In this document: piece by piece, positions 13,585 through 20,999 of the stretch
How positions within the stretch are numbered: position 1 is the first letter of the stretch
How the letters are laid out: every line of letters begins with the position of its first letter
Source: Deltaproteobacteria bacterium
GTDB taxonomy: Bacteria; Myxococcota_A; Polyangia; Haliangiales; Haliangiaceae
DNA: 34,398 nt
Direction: 5' to 3'
Assembly (NCBI GenBank): GCA_005887925.1
Contig: VBLP01000113.1
Coordinates: forward strand, 10,372-44,769
Notes under the pieces: generated by a model
The model's database searches: none
The model's input: only the letters and a program-made list of their open reading frames with translations
Told to the model about the DNA's origin: nothing
Position numbers and translations under genes: made by a program

Positions 13585-13585
13585 G

Positions 13586-15409
13586 CTATCTCCACTCGAT
13601 CGCGTCGATCGCGTAGCGCTTGAGCTTGGTCACGAACGTGCGCAGCGGCATCGCGATCAGCTCGGCGGCGCGGTTCTGGACACCGCCGGTGGCGGCCAGC
13701 GCCGCGACCATGCGCTCGCGCTCGAGCTCGCGCAGCTCGTCGTCGATCGGGCGGAACCGGCCGCCGTCCGGGGCGACGGCGGCGACCTGGGCCGAGCTGC
13801 GCGGTGTGGAGACCGGCGGCTCGGCGGGCCGGGGCAGATCGCGGACCAGCCGGGCCAGCGCCGGCGGCAGGTGCCAGACATCGACCTCGACTGCGATCTC
13901 GGGCGCCGCGGCGGCGGCGTACTCGAGGGTGTTCCGGAGCTCGCGCACGTTGCCCGGCCAGCGGTGCAGGAGCAGCGCCTGGGTCACCGCGATCGTCAGC
14001 GCCAGCGGCGGGCGGCCGAGCCGCGCGCACGCCGCCGCGAACAGGCGCTGGATCAGCACCGCGAGGTCGCGCGGGCGATCGCGCAGCGGCGGGATCACGA
14101 CCTGCGCCGCGGCGAGCCGGAAGAACAGGTCCTGGCGGAACCCGCCGGCGGCGATCTCGGCGGCGAGGTCGCGATTGGTCGCCGCGACGATCCGCACATC
14201 GATCGGGCGCGGCTTGACGTCGCCGACCCGCTGCAGCTCGCCGGCCTCGAGCACGCGCAAGAGCTTGGCCTGCACCGCCGGCGGCAGCTCGCCGACCTCG
14301 TCGAGGAACACGGTGCCGCCGTGGGCGAGCTCGAGCTGGCCGGGCTTGGCCGCCGCCGCGCCGGTGAACGCGCCGCGCTCGTGGCCGAACAGCTCGCTCT
14401 CGGCCAGCTGCTCGGGGATGCTCGCACAGTTGATCGAGACGAACGGGCCGCCGGCGCGCGGCGAGAACCGGTGCGCCGCCGCGGCGGCGAGCTCCTTGCC
14501 CACGCCGGTCTCGCCGAGGATCAGGATCGGCAGCGCGCTGCGCGCGAGCCGCCGCAAGAGCTCGTAGATCCCGATCATCGCCGGGTCGGCGACCAGGGCC
14601 TGTTGCCCGTCGAGATCGATCACGTGGACCGCATCGGCCGCGCATGCGACCGGCCGCGCGCTCGGCGACATCGCCGCCATCCGGGCGCACGAGAACAGCG
14701 TGTCGACATCGACGCCGTCGGCCGGCGACGCGGCGACGCCCGCGACGGTGTCGGCCAGCGCGCCGGTCAGCGCCCGCGCCAGCTCGGCGGCGTCCTCGGC
14801 GGTGCTCTCGGGCACGAGCACCGCGAGCTCCTGCTCGCCGAACAGCGCCGCCACGTCGATCAGCCGCAGCCGCTCGGCGAGCACGCCGGCGACCCGCGGC
14901 CGCACGAACGGCCGGTCCGAGCGCACCACCACGAGCGCCAGCTCGCGCCGGTAGCGCAGCGAGCGCTCGAGCTCCTCCTCGAACCGCCGCAGCAGGCACG
15001 CCGCGTCGAGCATGGCGCGCCCGCTCGCCGCGCGGCTCCGACGGTGCACGATCAGCACGGCGCTGCCGATGCCGACCACGTCGCCCGACGCCAGCAGCCG
15101 CGGCGCGGTCAGCCGCTGGCCGTTGAGCAGCGTGCCGTGGCGGCTGCCGAGGTCCTCGAGCCGGATCCCGTCGGGTACGACGAACAGCTGGGCGTGCGCG
15201 CGCGACACCAGCTCGTCCGACAGCCGCAGCCCGCACTCGGCGCTGCGCCCGATCACCAGCTCCCCCGAGGCCGGCAGCGGCACGGTCATCGCGCGCTCGC
15301 CCTCGATGCACAGCAGGTACGACAGCGGCTCGACGCGCGCGCCCGGCCACGGCTCGGCGGCGGACGGCGTGACGCTCACCGCCCCGTCGCGAGCTGGTTC
15401 GATGGTCAC
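13586..15409 (-). CDS. FHA - GGDEF-like - AAA+ sigma-54 activator
   Basis: The protein has 607 residues from GTG at 15409. The FHA domain (about 48-122) has VIGRS, LVSRAHA and GSRHGTLLNG, the complete phosphothreonine pocket. Residues about 135-255 have the helix-strand order of a degenerate GGDEF/nucleotide-cyclase fold, with FGEQELAVLVP where GG(D/E)EF would be, so it is probably catalytically dead. The AAA+ domain follows: Walker A GETGVGKE 299-306, intact GAFTGA 346-351, TVFLDEVGEL, and HRWPGNVREL. The C-terminus has a Fis-like helix-turn-helix (GVQNRAAELIAMPLRTFVTKLKRY). It should activate RNAP-sigma-54 promoters after sensing a phosphoprotein, most simply the kinase encoded one base downstream. 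An in-frame ATG at 15478 would add 23 residues; I prefer 15409 but neither start has a strong ribosome site. Confidence 0.9.
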   Translation of the reverse strand: MTIEPARDGAVSVTPSAAEPWPGARVEPLSYLLCIEGERAMTVPLPASGELVIGRSAECGLRLSDELVSRAHAQLFVVPDGIRLEDLGSRHGTLLNGQRLTAPRLLASGDVVGIGSAVLIVHRRSRAASGRAMLDAACLLRRFEEELERSLRYRRELALVVVRSDRPFVRPRVAGVLAERLRLIDVAALFGEQELAVLVPESTAEDAAELARALTGALADTVAGVAASPADGVDVDTLFSCARMAAMSPSARPVACAADAVHVIDLDGQQALVADPAMIGIYELLRRLARSALPILILGETGVGKELAAAAAHRFSPRAGGPFVSINCASIPEQLAESELFGHERGAFTGAAAAKPGQLELAHGGTVFLDEVGELPPAVQAKLLRVLEAGELQRVGDVKPRPIDVRIVAATNRDLAAEIAAGGFRQDLFFRLAAAQVVIPPLRDRPRDLAVLIQRLFAAACARLGRPPLALTIAVTQALLLHRWPGNVRELRNTLEYAAAAAPEIAVEVDVWHLPPALARLVRDLPRPAEPPVSTPRSSAQVAAVAPDGGRFRPIDDELRELERERMVAALAATGGVQNRAAELIAMPLRTFVTKLKRYAIDAIEWR

Positions 15410-15630
15410 GGTGCGAGCGTTAGCCACCCGCGTGCCAGGCCAACCCGGCGACATCGCTGGAGCCGCGCAGCGCGCCATTTCGGCATGCCGATCCGGCGCG
15501 CCGGCACCGCACGCCGCGGTCGGAGACTATGCGCGTCCCGGTCGCTACTTTCGGCGAAGCATGCGCCTCTCGCGCTGGCTCGGCTGGGACGGCTGCCGCG
15601 GTGCTGCCGCCGCGACGGCTCCCGGAGGCT

Positions 15631-17997
15631 CTACGTATCCGCGGCGAGAACAAGCTCACTGGCTTCAACGTCTTCGCGGACCGCGAGCCGCGGAAGATCG
15701 CTGTCGTGGATCCCCTGTAGATGAATTGCGGCGCACCCATGCTTGTACGCAACGGCAACCGACTCGCGGTCGCCGAGGGCACCGTAGAAGCCGATCGCGA
15801 AGCTCCGCGCCGCGTCGTCGCGGAGCTCGCCGCTCATCCCCACCACGCAGCCGACGTGCGGCAACAGCGCCCGGGCCTGCATCTCGCTGTAGCAGGCGGA
15901 CAGGACGACCAGCTTGACCGAGGCCCCCGCCGCGCTGAACGTCCTCTCGAGCGCCGCGGTCGAGACGAGCTGCGGGCGGTTATCGGGCCCCTGAAAGAAC
16001 AGACCGTGTCGTCGCTCGCTGCCAGCCTGACCGGTGGCGCCAGCGACATCGTGGCTCGGCGCCAGACTGGATCCGTGCACGCCAGGGGCGTCCTGGGCGC
16101 CGTGGCCGCTGAAGTGGACCACCGTCGGCCTGAGCTTGCGCAGCTCTCGGAGCAGGTCGAGCGGCTCGGTTGCCCACCGGGTCATGAGCGCGAAGCGGTC
16201 CCGAAAGCCGCTGCGCTCGAGCTCCGCCTGGATCGCGCGCACCTCTTGGTCGAGGGCTCGCCGATCGGTCCCGCTCGGATTGGCGGCCAGGAACAGGATG
16301 GTGTGCTTCGCGGTCGGCGGCCTCTGCGTAGCGGGCTCGATGTCCGGGGAGGAGGTGGGCTGCTTCCAGATGGACATGCAGATCACCGCGATCATCGCGG
16401 TAACAAAGGCCGAGCCAGCGCCGGAATCCAGATCGATCGCATGGGCGGCGACCACACCGGTGGCAAACGCGGTCGCCTCGGTGCTGGCCCGGGCGCGCTG
16501 CAGCAGCGCATCGATGAAGTGGGAGATCTGGTTCCACACACCGTCGGGATCGAAGGTGTGGCTTCCGGCCGTCGTTTGGATCGGCATCAGGCCCTCGAGA
16601 ACGCGTTCTTGTAGCTCCGCCAGCGAACACCCCTCCTCGCTGACATCGTGCAGACTGCGATACCATTCGAGGATCGACAGACGTAGTGCACGACTCGTCT
16701 TGTCTAAAGGCGGCACGTCGTTCATCAGATGTTCGAGGGTGTCCCTTAGCCGCGCGGCCTCGGTCGGACGGATGTGGATATCTGCCAGGAAAGCGCGTGC
16801 TTTGTCGTGCGTGGACACGTCTTGTCTCCCGTACAGGTGATCATTGGCGGCACTGGCCCGGCAGGAGTCAGGTCGGTGTGGATCCCGCGCCAGCTCTCCG
16901 TAGATCTCTTCCAGCATCACGGCCCGGACCAGAACGCGCGCGGTGGGAAAGGCCGGGGCCTCGGGTCCGAGAAACGCGAAAGGCCGGCCGAGGATATGGG
17001 TCGTCCGCAGGCCGGTGATCAACTCGTGAACGCCTCGGTACAGCCGGCCGCGCTGCGTGAGTCCACCGAGACCGAGCACGAGCATCGCCGGCGGGATCGC
17101 ACTGGCTTCGATGAGCCGGCGCGAATCACAGGTGCTCAGATCGACCTGACGTAGCCCATGGGAGGCTGATCCGCCCCTCAGCCGCTCCATGAGCTCCAAG
17201 CCGCGCACTTGCAACGACCGCTTCGAGCCGCGCACTTGCAACCACGCGCCGACCGGCTCGATGATGAACTCTCGACCCCGAAGAGCTGGTGCGTGTGCAA
17301 CCAGAATGACATCGCGCCGGGCGAATGCGGCGAGAGTCGCCGGGTCCCAGGGGTCGCCAGTGCGGCCCCAATGGAATGAAACGGCGAGAGCGGAGGCAGG
17401 GCTGTCACAGCGCGACACCAGATGTCCGAGCTCTCTCAGCTCGGCGCCCCACTGCGCTGCCGCATGGCGAGCCTCTTCATCGGCGTACGGACCGTCCATG
17501 GGCAAGGGCCCGGTGTCCATCACGACACCGAGAGTGAAATAGTCCGCCGGTGCGCCCCACAAGCGGCGCTCACCGTGCAACTGCGCGAGCGTCGTACCAT
17601 CGCGATCCCGAACCTCACGAAGCTGCCCCCGGGATCCAAGCATCGCCTTCAAGGCCCCGCGCAGTGCTTCCGGGGTGAGGGCGGTGGCACCGCCGAGCAG
17701 TAGCATCTCCGGGAGGTGTAGCCACTCGAGCCCGCGACCCGCTCGCATGGCGATGCTGGCGCCCCGGGCATACTGGTCGAAGCTGGGCCGAAAGAACTCT
17801 CGCGCGAGTGTCCACAGCTCGCACAGGGCATCGTGCAGGGCATCGCCTATCAGAAACTCACTGCGGTACGCGGCGGCCGCGAGGCGAAACCGATCAATGC
17901 CGACATCACCCATCTCGATGAACCGCGAGACCGGCGACTCGCCGATTTCTACGGACAGGATCTCGCACGAGCCTTCCACCGTTCGATCACCGAGCAT
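15631..17997 (-). CDS. CHAT-domain protein with a second CHAT-like box
   Basis: The protein has 788 residues. The C-terminal region (about 565-770) is a CHAT caspase-like peptidase: TILFLAANPSGTDRRALDQEV, then VVHFSGHG with His632, then KLVVLSACYS with Cys702. This is the CHAT type usually tied to bacterial conflict and effector-associated-domain systems. A second, more diverged pair lies in the N-terminal half: VILVAHAP with His235 and VDLSTCDS with Cys290, followed by a Gly/Leu-rich block and a GRLYRGVHELITGL helix, as in CHAT folds. Residues 395-505 are helical and 511-544 are hydrophobic, possibly a membrane segment. The start overlaps the end of the upstream secreted-protein gene by 11 bases, so the two are probably co-translated. 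Codon use looks less GC-biased than in the flanks, hinting at acquisition. Confidence 0.82.
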   Translation of the reverse strand: MLGDRTVEGSCEILSVEIGESPVSRFIEMGDVGIDRFRLAAAAYRSEFLIGDALHDALCELWTLAREFFRPSFDQYARGASIAMRAGRGLEWLHLPEMLLLGGATALTPEALRGALKAMLGSRGQLREVRDRDGTTLAQLHGERRLWGAPADYFTLGVVMDTGPLPMDGPYADEEARHAAAQWGAELRELGHLVSRCDSPASALAVSFHWGRTGDPWDPATLAAFARRDVILVAHAPALRGREFIIEPVGAWLQVRGSKRSLQVRGLELMERLRGGSASHGLRQVDLSTCDSRRLIEASAIPPAMLVLGLGGLTQRGRLYRGVHELITGLRTTHILGRPFAFLGPEAPAFPTARVLVRAVMLEEIYGELARDPHRPDSCRASAANDHLYGRQDVSTHDKARAFLADIHIRPTEAARLRDTLEHLMNDVPPLDKTSRALRLSILEWYRSLHDVSEEGCSLAELQERVLEGLMPIQTTAGSHTFDPDGVWNQISHFIDALLQRARASTEATAFATGVVAAHAIDLDSGAGSAFVTAMIAVICMSIWKQPTSSPDIEPATQRPPTAKHTILFLAANPSGTDRRALDQEVRAIQAELERSGFRDRFALMTRWATEPLDLLRELRKLRPTVVHFSGHGAQDAPGVHGSSLAPSHDVAGATGQAGSERRHGLFFQGPDNRPQLVSTAALERTFSAAGASVKLVVLSACYSEMQARALLPHVGCVVGMSGELRDDAARSFAIGFYGALGDRESVAVAYKHGCAAIHLQGIHDSDLPRLAVREDVEASELVLAADT
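17199..17242 (-). repeat. 27-base direct repeat inside the CHAT gene
   Basis: A 17-base sequence beginning AGCCGCGCACTT is present at 17199-17215 and again at 17226-17242, a 27-base period. In the protein it gives two copies of LQVRG separated by SKRS, between the two boxes of the N-terminal CHAT-like half. It keeps the frame and looks like a local slippage duplication. Confidence 0.7.
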
Positions 17998-18892
17998 GGC
18001 GGTGTTCGAGTATCATCGCGACCACGGCGGAGCTGGGAGCACGCGGTATCCACGTGACGCCGCCCCCGCGAACCCAGCCCACGAACTCACTCAGTTGGCC
18101 GCTCGCCGGGTGGGCGACGAGCAGCCACAGGCCGGAGGTGTCGGTATCGATCACATAGAGTTCGGTCCTGGGCGGAAGGCGGAGCTTGCGGGAGGTGAGG
18201 CGAGTCTTCTCCACGCCCGGCTGCCAATACACATGGACCTGGCTAGAGGTGCGCACGAGGACAGGTGCCTGCACGATGCGCTCATAGCCTCGACTACCGT
18301 TCGAAAATGGCATATCGAACAGGGCCCGGTGTGCTTCCCCGTAGTGATCTCGGAGCTCGAAACGGTCGTGTTTCACGTCGGCCAGCGCGGCGAGCCGCGA
18401 CCGCGCCTTACGCACGGCTCTATCGAATGCGGCATCGCGACGGCTCTTGTCGAGCTCCGGCGCCATCAGGGAAGCGAGGAACTCGCGGCCGGCAGTCGAG
18501 CTGATACGCAAGCGATGCCGAGCGGCGTCGATGGCGTCGATGGCGTGCTGGTCAGGGCGCGTGGTCTGCTTGTTGGACGCACCTTGGCGGCGCTTCATGA
18601 CGTGCGAACCGGGCCCACCATTGCGGTCCTTGTTGCGCCTATCCTTGGTGGGATCGTCGCGGCGGTCTGCTTCCGGCTGGGATTTCTCGCCTTCGGCGTG
18701 AGCGGCAGGGGCCTTGTGGGGGCGCCCACCACCGCCGGGGTGACCTGACTCGCCTTTGGGGTGACCGGACCCACCTTCGCCGTGACTGGACCCACCTTCG
18801 CCGCGACGGGACCCACCATAGGTGTGACCGGCGGAAACTAGCAGAGCGAGCCCCAGCAGGACGCTGGTTACATATCGAGAGCTACGGGCCAT
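17987..18892 (-). CDS. Secreted Gly/His-rich protein with SH3-like C-terminus
   Basis: The protein has 301 residues. MARSSRYVTSVLLGLALLVSAGHTYG is a clear Sec signal peptide, and AAGGAG seven bases upstream selects this ATG over upstream in-frame starts. Directly after cleavage comes a low-complexity segment of imperfect GEGGSxHP-type repeats (residues about 28-60), then a charged linker. A helical part (about 120-190) includes DKSRRDAAFDRAVRKARSRLAAL. The C-terminus has the strand pattern of a bacterial SH3-like domain (VLVRTSSQVHVYW, TELYVIDTDTSGLWLLVAHP, SEFVGWVRGGGVTW). It overlaps the CHAT gene by 11 bases. A periplasmic or envelope partner of the CHAT protein is a reasonable guess, but the family is unknown. 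Confidence 0.75.
   Translation of the reverse strand: MARSSRYVTSVLLGLALLVSAGHTYGGSRRGEGGSSHGEGGSGHPKGESGHPGGGGRPHKAPAAHAEGEKSQPEADRRDDPTKDRRNKDRNGGPGSHVMKRRQGASNKQTTRPDQHAIDAIDAARHRLRISSTAGREFLASLMAPELDKSRRDAAFDRAVRKARSRLAALADVKHDRFELRDHYGEAHRALFDMPFSNGSRGYERIVQAPVLVRTSSQVHVYWQPGVEKTRLTSRKLRLPPRTELYVIDTDTSGLWLLVAHPASGQLSEFVGWVRGGGVTWIPRAPSSAVVAMILEHRHAR
18736..18822 (-). repeat. Imperfect repeats encoding Gly/Ser/His-rich segment
   Basis: Short imperfect units built on GGACCCACCTTCGCCG and related sequences (plus-strand reading) recur about four times. They encode the GEGGSSH, GEGGSGHP, KGESGHP series just after the signal peptide of the secreted protein. Such tracts change length easily by slippage. 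Confidence 0.55.
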
Positions 18893-19454
18893 TCGACGTC
18901 TCCTTTCCTGGACTTTCATCGCCACCATGGCCGGGGTCGCCGAGTTCCGGGTCCTCCGATCGACCTTCCTGCAGAAGGGATGGCCGGCGTCGGCGTCGGG
19001 TGGTGATGGTGGCGTTCATGCTGCAGAGGGAATCCGGTTGACGATTGGCGGTGGTTGCTCATGCGCCCCCTCCGCAGAAGCCGGTGCTGCTCCTGAGGCG
19101 CCGCAAGGGGCACGACTCCGACAGCAAAGACCGGGCTACCGGCAATCCGCTAGCCCGCAAGGCCTCGTCCGCCACGGTGAGAACGCCCTGCGCCCGGTCG
19201 CGTAGTCCTCGTGCCGAGACGTCTGCGCGTCGGCTTGGCTCCGAGGTGGCGCGAAGTCCTATCACCGGACGAGTACGTCCATCCGCGGATCCGCGGATCC
19301 GTCGCCAGCCCGGCGCGGTCCCACACCGAACGCTTCACCATGAACCATGCTCCCGAGGAGTCGTCGCCGACTCAACCCGGTCCACACCGGCAGGCAACGC
19401 CGCCGTCTCTGTTGCCACGCCCCATTGTTTGTCCTACACGTAGGAAATCGCAAC
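18893..19454. other. 562-base divergent intergenic region with palindromes
   Basis: The gap lies between the secreted-protein/CHAT pair (minus) and the PD-(D/E)XK-like gene (plus) and should carry both promoters. The one clear structure is at 19281-19300: ATCCGCGGAT followed by CCGCGGATCC, which contains overlapping perfect palindromes. I see no convincing small gene with a ribosome site, and no tRNA. An open frame at 19045-19443 has codon use unlike a gene and no recognisable protein. Confidence 0.45.
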
Positions 19455-20291
19455 ATGCCCGGGACTCGCCCCTACATGACCGATACGGCGGTGGACACCG
19501 CGGTGGGCGTTGCGCTCGATCGCCTGTTCGAATCCGAGGGCGAGCTCCCGCCAGACGTCCACGAGCGTACGATCGCCGGGTTCTATGCTCGTCATCTGGA
19601 GCGCGTGTTACGCGAGCGGCGGAGCACCACCGCCGGACGCCGAAACAGCGGCTGGAGTGTGGATTGCGAGTACAATCGGCTTGGCCTCGACCCGAAGCGC
19701 GTCCCCGATCTCGATGTCATGTTCCGCGAGGTCGCGGCTGGCCTGGGCTGGCCGCCGGATGCCTTCACCGCAGGTGACACAGGACTCGTCGTACCGGACG
19801 TGGTCGTTCACCGCCGGCAGAGCGGGATCGGCGCTGGCAACCTCATCGTCTGTGAACTCAGGCGCATCACCGCGAGCAAGGAAGCGATCGCCGCGGATCT
19901 CGTCAAGCTCGCCGCGTGCCGCCTGCACATCAAGTACGAGCATGCGTTTCTGATCCTGCTGGGCGAGACGCGGGACGCTTGCGTCGTGCATCGCGCGAGC
20001 ACGGAGTTGCGAGACATCGTGTGGTACGTGCAACGGCTCGAGGAAGCAGCAGCCATCCGGCGATGGAAGAAGGGCCATGCGGCGGCCGCACAACGTCAAC
20101 GCAGCCTGCTGGCCGCAGAGGGGCCGCGTCCGGTGCTGGCGGTTGCCGAATTGCTGTCCGCGTTGAATGCGCTCTACGCCATGGGGATGTGGCCAGGGCC
20201 GCGTGATGCGCTCAGCGAACGGGGTGTTCAGCAGGTGAGACGCCGCTGGGCGCAGGTGCAACACCGTGCGAAGCAAGCCCGGACGAGGTGA
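19455..20291 (+). CDS. PD-(D/E)XK-nuclease-like protein, unusual Arg in the motif
   Basis: The protein has 278 residues and no signal peptide. It has the layout of an uncharacterised PD-(D/E)XK-like family: VDCEYNRLGLDPKR (Glu72), then a strand with VVPDVVVHRR (Asp115), then NLIVCELRR (Glu134, x, Arg136), then a helix with DLVKLAACR and a strand YEHAFLILLG. In active members the third motif residue is normally Lys (E-x-K); here it is Arg, so activity is uncertain. AGGA nine bases before the ATG at 19455 supports the start. The 3' end overlaps the nucleotidyltransferase gene by 26 bases, so the two form a pair. A restriction-like or toxin role is inference. Confidence 0.68.
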   Translation: MPGTRPYMTDTAVDTAVGVALDRLFESEGELPPDVHERTIAGFYARHLERVLRERRSTTAGRRNSGWSVDCEYNRLGLDPKRVPDLDVMFREVAAGLGWPPDAFTAGDTGLVVPDVVVHRRQSGIGAGNLIVCELRRITASKEAIAADLVKLAACRLHIKYEHAFLILLGETRDACVVHRASTELRDIVWYVQRLEEAAAIRRWKKGHAAAAQRQRSLLAAEGPRPVLAVAELLSALNALYAMGMWPGPRDALSERGVQQVRRRWAQVQHRAKQARTR

Positions 20292-20970
20292 GCTGCGGAT
20301 CCAGCGAGCGCTCGCAGCACTCGTGAGCGCCTTGGAGGGAGCGGATATACCGTGGATGGTGATCGGGGGTATCGCGATCATCGCACGCGGAGTTCGCCGG
20401 ATGACCACGGACATCGATGCTGTCGTTCAGGGCGACCGCATCGACGTGCCTGCGCTTCTCCATCTGCTGTCCAGGAAGCGCATCGTTCCGCGCATTGCCG
20501 ACGCCGAGGTATTCGTGCGCGAAAGCATGGTCCTGCTGCTCCGGCACGAGCCCACAGGGGTGAGCTTCGACGTTTCTTTGGCATGGACCGCCTTCGAACA
20601 CGATGCGATCGCGGCACGCACCAACGCAAAGTTCGGCTCCGTCGTGGCGCCGATGGCCCGGGCAGAGGACCTCGTGGTGTTCAAGGCGATGGCGGCGCGG
20701 CCGGTGGACATCGAGGACGCGTCTGCGCTGCTTCTCATGTACAAGGATATCGACCTGGGCCGGGTACGTCGGCGACTCGCGGAGCTCGCGGCGCTTGCGG
20801 ACGAACCGCTGCTGCTGGCCGGCCTGGAACAGGTGATCGAACGCTCGATGTCCACCACGCCGAGGTCCAAAACTCGGCCTCCGAAATCTCCACGGACGGC
20901 AGGTTCGGCGAAACGCCGCCCTCCGCGGCGGACCGGTACGACGACCAGGCGCAAGCGTACGTCCTCTTGA
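20266..20970 (+). CDS. AbiEii-like nucleotidyltransferase
   Basis: The protein has 234 residues from GTG at 20266. The nucleotidyltransferase core is clear: WMVIGG (Gly34, Gly35), then RRMTTDIDAVV with the metal-binding pair Asp49 and Asp51, then the third acidic strand VSFDVSL. A helix containing MARAEDLVVFKAMAARPVD follows, as in AbiEii/DUF6036-type proteins of type IV toxin-antitoxin and abortive-infection systems. The last 40 residues are a Lys/Arg/Ser/Thr-rich tail without fold, which could bind nucleic acid. It overlaps the PD-(D/E)XK-like gene by 26 bases and is probably translated with it. No HEPN or AbiEi partner is seen. The target (tRNA, protein or nucleotide) cannot be told. Confidence 0.75.
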   Translation: MRSKPGRGELRIQRALAALVSALEGADIPWMVIGGIAIIARGVRRMTTDIDAVVQGDRIDVPALLHLLSRKRIVPRIADAEVFVRESMVLLLRHEPTGVSFDVSLAWTAFEHDAIAARTNAKFGSVVAPMARAEDLVVFKAMAARPVDIEDASALLLMYKDIDLGRVRRRLAELAALADEPLLLAGLEQVIERSMSTTPRSKTRPPKSPRTAGSAKRRPPRRTGTTTRRKRTSS

Positions 20971-20999
20971 GCTCATCCCCTTCGAGGTTACCGCCGGCG

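Noticed and set aside
10507-13623. A very long open frame antisense to the kinase fusion
   Set aside because: Its translation is Arg/Gly/Ala-rich with no domain, while the opposite strand encodes kinase, ATPase and FGE motifs in order. It is a by-product of high GC.
19045-19443. A 132-codon open frame in the divergent gap
   Set aside because: No ribosome site, composition unlike a folded protein and no recognisable motif.
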